A stretch of 64,000 nucleotides of DNA from Allobosea sp. ASV33 (GTDB lineage: Bacteria > Pseudomonadota > Alphaproteobacteria > Rhizobiales > Beijerinckiaceae). The number at the start of each line of letters is the position of its first letter. The first letter of the stretch is position 1. The DNA is taken from assembly GCF_016428755.1 (NCBI RefSeq), contig NZ_JAELTI010000013.1, positions 1-64,000 of the forward strand, given 5' to 3'. The translations under genes were made by a program, and so were the position numbers. This document shows, one piece after another, positions 23,739-31,346 of the stretch. The notes below the pieces were generated by a model that was not told the DNA's origin, did no database searches, and saw only the letters and a program-made list of their open reading frames with translations.

Positions 23739-25598
23739 TCAGTTGATGTTCACCATCGGGGCGTTGATGACGAGCATGCCGTCGCTTCTCACCTCGGTCT
23801 TGGCCTGGCTGTGGATCGTGATGGTCGGCGATTTGATCTCGATGCTGCCGGGCGTCATCTTGATCGTGCTCTCGCCGACCTTGAGATTGATCTCGCGGAG
23901 CGCTTCGACATCGAGCTTGCCGTTCTGGATGTCGAGCTTGTCGTCGCCCTTCTTCAGCGTGGTCTCGCGTGAATAGCCGCCGTCCTGGTAGCGTTCGCCG
24001 ATCTCGCGGGTCTCGATGTTGTTGACCGTGATCTTGTGGTCCTTCTCGGTCCTGATCTCCAGCACCTCGTGGTCCTTGCGGTCCTCGAACTTGATCTCGT
24101 TATAGGTGTCGGTGATGCCGGCGCCGTCGGTCGATTCCGACTTGAGGCCCGACTGGGTCTTGTTCGCCGGCAAGTCGTAGGGCGGCTTGTGCTGGTCGTT
24201 GACGACGGCGCCGACGACGAGCGGCAGGTCCGGATTGCCCTCGATATATTCGACGATCACCTCCTGGCCGATGCGGGGGATGACCTGCCCGCCCCAGCCC
24301 TTGCCGGCCCACATCTGCGCGACGCGGGTGCGGCAGGAGGTCGAGCCGTCCTCGCGGTCCCAGTGGAAGCGCAGCCAGATGCGGCCGTATTCGTCGACGT
24401 CGATATCGCCTTCCTCGCCCTTGTTCTTCTCGCCGACGACCTTGGCGGTGTGCGGCCCGTAGACGGTGGGGCGGGGCGTGACGATCGGCGCGCGGAAGCG
24501 CCTGTCGCTTTTCTGGAGCTCGTAGGAGCCGTGATAGAGCGCCTCGTCCCGGCGCCCCGAGGAGCGATAGCTCTGGATGCCGAAGGCATGGGTCGCGCGG
24601 ACGACGATGTACTCCCCGTTCTCGGCGCCGGTCGGGTGCTCGGAGAGCTTCATCAGCGCGCCCGGATAGAGGCTCGCGGCATCGCCGCCGGCATAGCGGC
24701 GGTCGTCCTGCGCCTGCTCGGCCTGCGCCATCACGCGGGCGAAATGCTCGCCCTGGTCGCGCTTGGTATAGGCGGCCGGGTAGTCATAGGCCTCGTAGGA
24801 TTTCGCCTTGGGGAAGCCTTCCTCGGCGCGGGCGGTGAGATCGGACTCGGACTTCTCGAAATCATAGTCCTTGAGCTCGAACTTGCCGGTGCGCAGGCGC
24901 CGGATCGTCGACCAGTGCGTCAGGTGCTCGACGGCGCTGCGCGCGAGACGGTTGCCCTGGCGGACGAAGGCGTAGGCGGATGAATCGCCCTGGAAGCTCG
25001 GCTCGGCCGCGGCCGTGACTTGGTCATGGGCGGAACGGGAATCGCAGAGCACCAGCTTGTGGTCGCCGTCGCTGTGCTTGAAATAGTAGTAGATGCCGTA
25101 TTGCTCCATCAGCCGGAGCACGAAGTCGAGATCGGTCTCGCGATACTGGACGCAGTAGTCGATCGGCTGGAGCGTCTCGCTGGTGCGGTCGTCGACGCTC
25201 GCCGAGCCCTCCTTCTCGAAGATCTTCTTGATGATCTCGACCGCCGTCTTGTTCTTGAAGATCCGGCAGTCGGCCCGCTGCGAGAGCAGCCAGAGCCAGG
25301 GCTTCAGCGTGAAGCGGTAGATGAAGAGATCGTCCTGCTGGCCCAGCCACTGCGCGTCGACCAGCGTGCCGTTCAGGACGCGCTCGCTCTTGTTCTTGAG
25401 AGTGAACTTGATCGAGCATTTCTCGCTCATGATGCTCTGCAGATCAGCGTTCTCAGTTTTGCTGACTGCCTCGACGTTATAAGTAAATAATTCGCTCAAA
25501 GCTTCGTTGGCTTCGAACTTGATAAGTGTAAATTCGTCTTTCCCCGTTGGCGTCGAGAAAGATGCAATTCTTTGAGTTTGCCCAAGAGCGGATGGCAT
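23739..25598 (-). CDS. vgrG: T6SS spike protein VgrG (TssI)
   Basis: 619 residues from the ATG at 25598 (a TTG one codon earlier is less likely). gp27-like part (~1-370) with LSELFTYNVEAVS and the YRETDLDFVLRLMEQYGIYY signature, an OB-fold gp5 part (EGDIDVDEYGRIWLRFHWD) and a C-terminal beta-helix rich in GSIEIKSPTITIHS-type repeats. It stops right after the needle, so it is a non-evolved VgrG without a fused effector. The 5' end of the gene and its upstream region are noticeably AT-richer than the rest. Confidence 0.97.
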   Translation of the reverse strand: MPSALGQTQRIASFSTPTGKDEFTLIKFEANEALSELFTYNVEAVSKTENADLQSIMSEKCSIKFTLKNKSERVLNGTLVDAQWLGQQDDLFIYRFTLKPWLWLLSQRADCRIFKNKTAVEIIKKIFEKEGSASVDDRTSETLQPIDYCVQYRETDLDFVLRLMEQYGIYYYFKHSDGDHKLVLCDSRSAHDQVTAAAEPSFQGDSSAYAFVRQGNRLARSAVEHLTHWSTIRRLRTGKFELKDYDFEKSESDLTARAEEGFPKAKSYEAYDYPAAYTKRDQGEHFARVMAQAEQAQDDRRYAGGDAASLYPGALMKLSEHPTGAENGEYIVVRATHAFGIQSYRSSGRRDEALYHGSYELQKSDRRFRAPIVTPRPTVYGPHTAKVVGEKNKGEEGDIDVDEYGRIWLRFHWDREDGSTSCRTRVAQMWAGKGWGGQVIPRIGQEVIVEYIEGNPDLPLVVGAVVNDQHKPPYDLPANKTQSGLKSESTDGAGITDTYNEIKFEDRKDHEVLEIRTEKDHKITVNNIETREIGERYQDGGYSRETTLKKGDDKLDIQNGKLDVEALREINLKVGESTIKMTPGSIEIKSPTITIHSQAKTEVRSDGMLVINAPMVNIN

Positions 25599-25716
25599 CA
25601 ACTGAACCTTTCGATTCGGGCCTCTATTTTTATCTTGACGTAGGTGATTTCTGGAGTCATCCTTCCATCCCTAAGTCATCAACTGCCAGACGGCGAATTC
25701 CAGCGGGAGTGTTCCC

Positions 25717-26274
25717 ATGCGCAAGCAGCCCGGCTTCACTGCCTTTGTCGCTCTGAGCGGCGCCTTGGTTCTCTCCATGGCGAACGCGGCGCGCGCGCAG
25801 ACCTACAAGGCCGACGACATCGTCAAGCATTTCGAGCCGGCGGTCGTGCCCAAGGCCGGCGTCACGCGGGGCCTGTGCGTCGGCACGGAAGCCGAATGCG
25901 CCAGGGCCGGGCAGGTGGTCGAGCCGGCCAAGCCGGTCAGCGCCTTCGATCTCGTCGTGAAGTTCAAGTACAATTCCGACGAGCTGGAGCCCGAGGCCAA
26001 GCTCAATCTCGACGAGTTCGCCAAGGCGCTGAAGACCCCGCAGCTCTCGAAGCAGACCTTCATGGTCGAGGGGCATACCGACGCCGCCGGCAGCGCCTCC
26101 TACAACCTCAACCTGTCGCAGCGCCGCGCGCAGGCCGTGGTCCGCTATCTCGGCGGGCACGGCGTCAAGGCTTCCAACCTGGTCGCCAAGGGCTACGGCC
26201 AGAGCAAGCCGATCGCGGCCGATCCGCTCTCCGGCGACAACCGCCGGGTGGAGACCCGCCTGCGCACCGAGTGA
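25717..26274 (+). CDS. Periplasmic OmpA-family peptidoglycan-binding protein
   Basis: 185 residues. Signal peptide ~1-28 (cleavage after ANAARA), no lipobox. The OmpA-like domain (~80-185) has FKYNSDELEPEAKLNL, VEGHTDAAGSASYN and DNRRVETRL. It is the first gene of the tssA-H unit, 71 bp ahead of tssA. Possibly a wall- or outer-membrane-associated accessory of the T6SS, which has no TssJ; alternatively an independent envelope protein. Confidence 0.88.
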   Translation: MRKQPGFTAFVALSGALVLSMANAARAQTYKADDIVKHFEPAVVPKAGVTRGLCVGTEAECARAGQVVEPAKPVSAFDLVVKFKYNSDELEPEAKLNLDEFAKALKTPQLSKQTFMVEGHTDAAGSASYNLNLSQRRAQAVVRYLGGHGVKASNLVAKGYGQSKPIAADPLSGDNRRVETRLRTE

Positions 26275-26344
26275 TGCCTGACAAGAAACGGCCGCGGCGA
26301 CCCCGGCCGTGGCCGGACCGCCGCTTCTGCAAGCGGGGGAAGCG

Positions 26345-27814
26345 ATGGCGGGCCTGAATTTCGCCGAACTGACGAAGCCGGTCTCGGCTGACGAGCCCTG
26401 CGGGCCGGATCTCGAAGACGATCTCGATTTCATGAACGCCACGGCGCGGCTCGAGGTCGCGTTGCCGGCGTCGTATTTCCGCCGCGACGACGACGGGCGG
26501 CAGGTCGCCTTCGACCGGACCAGCATCGAGTTCCCCCCCGCCTTTGCCGAGCTCGGCAAGCTGCTGGAGCGCTCGCGCGACTTCAGGCTGTTCGTGCTCG
26601 CCGCCAAGCTCACGATCCTCAACCGCGACGTGGCGGGTTTCACGGCTTGCCTCTCAACCATGGCCGATCTCCTCGGCGCCTATTGGGAGGAGGTGCATCC
26701 GCGGGCGCTGGACGGCGATTTCGTGATGCGCGAGGTCGCCCTGCAGGGGCTCGACGAACTGGCCACCGTGGTCCTGCCGCTGCAGCACGCGCCGCTCTTC
26801 GTCAGCCGGCGGATCGGGCCGTTCATGTTCCGCAGCCAGCTCGTCGCGACCGGCGAGACCAAGCTGGTCGAAGGCGAGCAGCATCCCGATGCGAGCGCCA
26901 TCCAGGCGGCGCTGGGGGAGGTCGAAGTCGACGATCTCGTCGCGGTTCTCGGACAGATCAATGCGGCGCGCGACGCGCTCGCGCGCCTGCGGACGATCTG
27001 GCTGGAGAAGGTCGGTGTCGATCATCCCCTTGGCTTTCCGCGATTGGCGACGCTGCTGGACCAGATCGCCGCCTTCCTGGACGCGGCGGTCGCACGGCGA
27101 GTCCCGGGCCATCAGGCGGCGGGACCGGAGCTCGTGGCGACCGGTCCGCAGGGGTCGGCAGCAAACACCGCCAGCTTCGTTCCCGGCAGCCTGTCGAGCA
27201 TCCTCCATGTGAAGGATACGCTCTCTGCCTGCCTCGGCTACTTTCGCAAAACCGAGCCTTCGAGCCCGGCCGTCCTGCTGATCGGGCAGGCGCAGCAGCT
27301 GATCGGAAAGTCGTTGATCGAGGTCATCCAGATCATGTTCCCCGAGCATGTCGACAAAGCGGTGATCGAGATCGGCGACCAGCGCCGGTTCCGTTTGCCG
27401 CTCGAGCGGCTGCCGGCGCCGGACGGCTACGAGGCGGAGAGCGAATACCAGGCCGAGAGCGAGGCCGACGAGGGCTATGGCGACAGCTCGGGCGAAGCCG
27501 AGGGCGGCTACAACAGCGATGCCGAGACGGGCGAAGAAACGTCCGATGAGAGCGATGGCGAGACGGCTGCCGAGGAGGTGGTCGCGGCTGCTGCTGCGCC
27601 GGTCGTGGCCGTGCCCTCCGCGATCGTGATCGGCAGCCGCGCGGATGCGGTCAGCGCCATGAGAGCGGTCGCCGCCTTCTACCGCCAGGTCGAGCCGTCG
27701 CACCCGACTCCGCTTCTGATGGACAAGGCCTGTGCTCTGGCGCAGCATGATTTCATGTCGCTTCTCGGCAACATCCTGCCAGATGTCGCACCGTTGCCGG
27801 AGGCCGACAGCTAG
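26345..27814 (+). CDS. tssA: T6SS protein TssA (ImpA N-terminal domain)
   Basis: 489 residues from the ATG at 26345, which has GGGGGAAG upstream. N-terminal ImpA domain with SADEPCGPDLEDD and FTACLSTMADLLGAYWEEVHP; the middle is helical. An acidic low-complexity linker (~360-405, Glu/Ser/Gly/Tyr) leads to a C-terminal helical domain with PSHPTPLLMDKACALAQHDFM. TssA primes and caps the growing tail. It is followed by a 122-bp gap before tssB. Confidence 0.93.
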   Translation: MAGLNFAELTKPVSADEPCGPDLEDDLDFMNATARLEVALPASYFRRDDDGRQVAFDRTSIEFPPAFAELGKLLERSRDFRLFVLAAKLTILNRDVAGFTACLSTMADLLGAYWEEVHPRALDGDFVMREVALQGLDELATVVLPLQHAPLFVSRRIGPFMFRSQLVATGETKLVEGEQHPDASAIQAALGEVEVDDLVAVLGQINAARDALARLRTIWLEKVGVDHPLGFPRLATLLDQIAAFLDAAVARRVPGHQAAGPELVATGPQGSAANTASFVPGSLSSILHVKDTLSACLGYFRKTEPSSPAVLLIGQAQQLIGKSLIEVIQIMFPEHVDKAVIEIGDQRRFRLPLERLPAPDGYEAESEYQAESEADEGYGDSSGEAEGGYNSDAETGEETSDESDGETAAEEVVAAAAAPVVAVPSAIVIGSRADAVSAMRAVAAFYRQVEPSHPTPLLMDKACALAQHDFMSLLGNILPDVAPLPEADS

Positions 27815-27834
27815 GGAAGTTTTTCGTCATTGCC

Positions 27835-27864
27835 TTGAACCTTCCGTCGCGGTCGCGAGACTAT
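27835..27864 (+). promoter_or_regulatory. Possible promoter ahead of tssB
   Basis: TTGAAC (27835-27840) and GACTAT (27859-27864) with an 18-bp spacer lie in the only sizeable gap before the sheath genes. The -10 is poor; reported as a weak candidate. Confidence 0.25.
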
Positions 27865-27936
27865 ATCGATGACGGGTGAAACCGAATAGGATGTCACGTT
27901 ACGTCGGCGTGGCACGAATGCAGAGGGGCACGTCAC

Positions 27937-28467
27937 ATGGCCGGAGATTCTGGACAGAAGTTCATCCGCCGCAACAGGCCGCCTCGGGTCCACATCACCT
28001 ATGAGGATCCGTACAACGCGGAGCAGAAGATCGAGCTGCCCTTCGTCATGGGCGTGATGGCCGATCTCTCCGGCAATGCCTCGGCTGTCGACAAGCCCGA
28101 TATCTCGCAGCGCAAGTTCCTCGATTTCGACATGGACAATTTCGATCAGCGCATGGCCGCGATCGAGCCGGCCGTGTCCTTCAACGTGCCCAACAAGCTG
28201 GGCGAGGACAGCAGCGAGAAGCTCTCGGTGGCGCTGAAATTCTCGAAATTCGAGGACTTCAACCCGGCCGCGATCGCCCGCCAGATTCCGGCGACGGCGA
28301 AGCTGCTGGAGGCGCGCGAGCAACTCGCCAATCTCCTGCGCTACATGGACGGCAAGATGGCTGCCAGCGACCAGATCAAGGCGCTGCTGGCCGATCCCCA
28401 GCTGATGTCGGCGCTGAAGGACAGGCTCGGCAAGGCAGAGCCTTCGGAAGACAAGACGGCGAACTGA
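27937..28467 (+). CDS. tssB: T6SS contractile sheath small subunit TssB
   Basis: 176 residues. Starts with the conserved KFIRRNRPPRVHITYE segment, then IELPFVMGVMADLSG and the FDQRMAAIEPAV helix; the C-terminus interlocks with TssC. Together they form the sheath whose contraction drives Hcp/VgrG. The start follows a short GGCACGTCAC leader without a strong ribosome-binding site. Confidence 0.97.
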   Translation: MAGDSGQKFIRRNRPPRVHITYEDPYNAEQKIELPFVMGVMADLSGNASAVDKPDISQRKFLDFDMDNFDQRMAAIEPAVSFNVPNKLGEDSSEKLSVALKFSKFEDFNPAAIARQIPATAKLLEAREQLANLLRYMDGKMAASDQIKALLADPQLMSALKDRLGKAEPSEDKTAN

Positions 28468-28556
28468 GGGCAGGGCGCAGGCCCGCCCCGGAGCGCGCTG
28501 CGAGCGGTCGGGAGCCGACTTTCGCGGAAGCGGTGCTCCGGATCATCTGAAACGAT

Positions 28557-28574
28557 CCCGTCCGCATGGACGGG
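28557..28574 (+). other. Hairpin in tssB-tssC intergenic region
   Basis: CCCGTCC and GGACGGG surround a GCAT loop, 37 bp before the tssC ATG. There is no T-run, so it is more likely an mRNA stability or processing element than a terminator. Confidence 0.5.
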
Positions 28575-28610
28575 GCAGGGCCTGCAATCGGTTAAGCGAG
28601 CGAGGCGGCA

Positions 28611-30116
28611 ATGGCAGCGGAAGCACAAACCCAACAGCCCGGCGGGGCAGCAGTCGAGACGCGTGAGATCGACGATTTCTCGGCGATCCTGAAGCAGAGT
28701 TTCAAGCCCAAGACGGAACGCGCGGCGACCGAGGTCGAGAACGCGGTCGCGACCCTGGTCAACCAGGCGCTGGCGGACCAGACCCTGATCAAGGGCGACG
28801 TCATCGACACGATCGAAGAGATGATCGCAAGGCTCGACGCCAAGCTGACCGAGCAGATGAACGAGGTGCTGCACGCACCCGAATACCAGAAGATCGAAAG
28901 CGCCTGGCGCGGTCTCAACTACCTAGTCTTCAATTCGGAGACGGATGCGCAGTTGAAGATCAAGGTGATGAACGTCTCGAAGAACGAGCTCTATCGCAAC
29001 CTCAAGACCTATCCCGGCGCGCGCTGGGACCAGAGCCCGCTGTTCAAGCAGGTCTACGAGCAGGAATTCGGGCAGCTCGGCGGCCAGCCCTTCGGCTGCC
29101 TGGTCGGCGACTACCATTTCAGCCATGTCCCGACCGACGTGCAGCTGCTGCGCGACCTGTCGAAGGTGGCGGCGGCGGCGCATGCGCCCTTCTTCGCCGG
29201 CGCCGATCCGACCCTGATGGGCATGGATGCCTGGACTGAGCTGTCGAACCCGCGCGATCTCGGCAAGGTCTTCGATACGCCGGATTATGCGGCCTGGAAG
29301 GGCCTGCGCGACGCGGCCGACTCCCGCTATGTCGGCCTGTGCCTGCCGCGCGTGCTTGCCCGGGTCCCCTATGGCGCCAAGTCCGAACCGGTCGAGGAGT
29401 TCGCCTTCGAGGAGGATACCGACGGCCACAAGGGCGACAAATACGCCTGGATGAACGCCGCCTATGCGATGGCGGTCAACATCAACCGCGCCTTCAAGGA
29501 ATATGGCTGGTGCACGCGCATCCGCGGCGTCCAGTCGGGCGGCGAGGTGCTCAACCTGCCGACCCATACCTTCCCGACGGATGACGGCGGCGTCGACCTG
29601 AAATGCCCGACCGAGATCGCGATCAGCGACCGGCGCGAGGCGGAGCTGGCCAAGTCCGGCCTGATCCCGCTGATCCATCGCAAGAACACCGACAAGGCCG
29701 CCTTCATCGGTGCCCAGTCGCTCTACAAGCCCAAGGCCTTCTCGGGGCCGGACGGTGTGGCGGCCACCGCATCCGACAACCTGTCGTCGCGGCTGCCCTA
29801 CATGTTCGCGGTCTCGCGTTTCGCGCACTACCTGAAGTGCATGGTCCGCGACAAGATCGGCTCCTACAAGGAAAAGGAGCCTCTGCGCCGCTGGTTGCAG
29901 GAGTGGATCACCGATTATGTCGACGGCGATCCGGTCAATTCCAGCGAAGAGACGAAGGCGCGGCGCCCGCTCTCCGATGCGCGCATCGACGTTTTCGAGG
30001 ACGAGGAGAACCCTGGCTACTACTCGGCCAAGTTCTATCTGCGGCCGCACTTCCAGCTCGAAGGCATGGATATCGGCCTGAGCCTGGTCTCGCGACTGCC
30101 AGCTCCCAAGCAGTGA
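28611..30116 (+). CDS. tssC: T6SS contractile sheath large subunit TssC
   Basis: 501 residues. Family-typical blocks: ESAWRGLNYLVFNSETD, GCLVGDYHFSHVPTDV, FFAGADPTLMGMDAW, FMNAAYAMA-like region and the C-terminal FYLRPHFQLEGMDIGLSLVS. It forms the sheath with TssB and carries the ClpV-dependent recycling interface through TssB. A 139-bp gap with a strong hairpin separates it from hcp. Confidence 0.97.
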   Translation: MAAEAQTQQPGGAAVETREIDDFSAILKQSFKPKTERAATEVENAVATLVNQALADQTLIKGDVIDTIEEMIARLDAKLTEQMNEVLHAPEYQKIESAWRGLNYLVFNSETDAQLKIKVMNVSKNELYRNLKTYPGARWDQSPLFKQVYEQEFGQLGGQPFGCLVGDYHFSHVPTDVQLLRDLSKVAAAAHAPFFAGADPTLMGMDAWTELSNPRDLGKVFDTPDYAAWKGLRDAADSRYVGLCLPRVLARVPYGAKSEPVEEFAFEEDTDGHKGDKYAWMNAAYAMAVNINRAFKEYGWCTRIRGVQSGGEVLNLPTHTFPTDDGGVDLKCPTEIAISDRREAELAKSGLIPLIHRKNTDKAAFIGAQSLYKPKAFSGPDGVAATASDNLSSRLPYMFAVSRFAHYLKCMVRDKIGSYKEKEPLRRWLQEWITDYVDGDPVNSSEETKARRPLSDARIDVFEDEENPGYYSAKFYLRPHFQLEGMDIGLSLVSRLPAPKQ

Positions 30117-30141
30117 CCGTCACCTGATCACCAGGTGACGG
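30117..30141 (+). other. Strong hairpin between tssC and hcp
   Basis: CCGTCACCTG and CAGGTGACGG (10 bp, perfect) close an ATCAC loop immediately after the tssC stop codon. No T-tract follows. Position suggests an RNA 3'-end protecting or processing structure allowing unequal levels of tssC and hcp. Confidence 0.65.
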
Positions 30142-30255
30142 CAAGAACGAGGATCTTCAGCGCGCCGGCCGCTCAAGGGCGGCGCGACAGGAGAAGTGCG
30201 TCCACAGCGGGTCCGCATCCGCGCGCCCACATCAATCCCACCATTGGAGGTAGAC

Positions 30256-30738
30256 ATGGCTAGCGACTTCCTGCTCGAGATCGACGGCATCAAGGGCGAA
30301 AGCAAGGACAAGAAGCATCAGGATACGATCGAGGTCGCGTCCTTCTCCTGGGGCATCAGCAACCAGGGCTCGCATGCATCCAATGCCGGCGGCGGCGCCG
30401 GCAAGGCGAGCTTCCAGGACATCCACTTCACGAGCTCGGTCGGCAAGGCCTCGGCCAACCTGGCGCTCTCCTGCGCCAGCGGCAAGCACATCAAGAAGGC
30501 GGTGCTCTACGTCCGCAAGCAGGGCGAGACGCAGCAGGACTATTATGTCGTGACGCTGGAGGACCTGCTGGTGTCGAGCTACCAGTCCGGCGATCACGCC
30601 GGCGGCTCGAGCATCCCGACCGACCAGTTCTCGCTGAACTACGCCAAGATCAAATACGAGTACAAGCCGCAGAAGCAGGACGGTTCGCTCGACGCGCCCA
30701 TCACCATGACCTGGGACGTCAAGGCCAACCACAAGTAA
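30256..30738 (+). CDS. hcp: T6SS tube protein Hcp (TssD)
   Basis: 160 residues from the ATG at 30256, with a strong GGAGG seven bases upstream; an in-frame earlier codon is unlikely. MASDFLLEIDGIKGES, EVASFSWG and the beta-barrel strands through FSLNYAKIKYEYKP are classic. Hexameric rings stack as the inner tube and carry small effectors in the lumen. It is the only hcp in the window. Confidence 0.97.
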   Translation: MASDFLLEIDGIKGESKDKKHQDTIEVASFSWGISNQGSHASNAGGGAGKASFQDIHFTSSVGKASANLALSCASGKHIKKAVLYVRKQGETQQDYYVVTLEDLLVSSYQSGDHAGGSSIPTDQFSLNYAKIKYEYKPQKQDGSLDAPITMTWDVKANHK

Positions 30739-30791
30739 AACGAAGGAGATCGGCTCCGGCGCCCGCCGGAGCCGATGTCTAGAGGCTGCAA

Positions 30792-31346
30792 GTGGCCATG
30801 GTCGACCCGATCTCGAAGAAGCGGCTGCGGCCGCCCTTGATGTTCGCCTTCCGGGAGGCGCATCTGGAAAAGGATGCGAGGACCGCGCTCGACCTGAGGG
30901 ACGAGGGCGGCGAACGCGTGATCGCGCCGCGCCGGGCCGCGCCCCGGGCCGCGATCACCGAGCAGAAGCTGCGCCGCGAGATCGCGATCGATCTCGACGC
31001 GCTGGTCAACACCATCAATCTCGGCTCCTGCCTCGACCTGTCCGGGCTGGAATATGTGCGCCGCTCAGTGCTCAACCACGGCTTTCCTGATATGACCCGG
31101 CTGTCGATCGACGAGCACCGCGTCGATGCGATCCGCGAGGACCTGGCCAATGTGCTGGTCGGCTACGAGCCGCGGCTCATCCGCAAGTCGGTCGCCGTCG
31201 AGCGCGACGGCAGCCTCGATCCCGCCGAGCTGAAGATCCGCTTCCTCGTCCGTGCCGACCTGAATTGCGAACCGCTGAATATTCCCGTCCAGTTCATTGC
31301 CGATCTCGAGCTCGATACCGGCAAGATCGCCATCAAGGGCCGATGA
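30792..31346 (+). CDS. tssE: T6SS baseplate protein TssE (gp25-like)
   Basis: 184 residues from a GTG at 30792, six bases behind AGAGG; the ATG at 30798 is the alternative. The gp25-like domain shows INLGSCLDLSGLEYVRRSVLNHGFPD and the C-terminal YEPRLIRKSVAV. The N-terminal ~45 residues are basic and extra. The stop overlaps the tssF start (ATGA at 31343-31346). Confidence 0.94.
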   Translation: MAMVDPISKKRLRPPLMFAFREAHLEKDARTALDLRDEGGERVIAPRRAAPRAAITEQKLRREIAIDLDALVNTINLGSCLDLSGLEYVRRSVLNHGFPDMTRLSIDEHRVDAIREDLANVLVGYEPRLIRKSVAVERDGSLDPAELKIRFLVRADLNCEPLNIPVQFIADLELDTGKIAIKGR

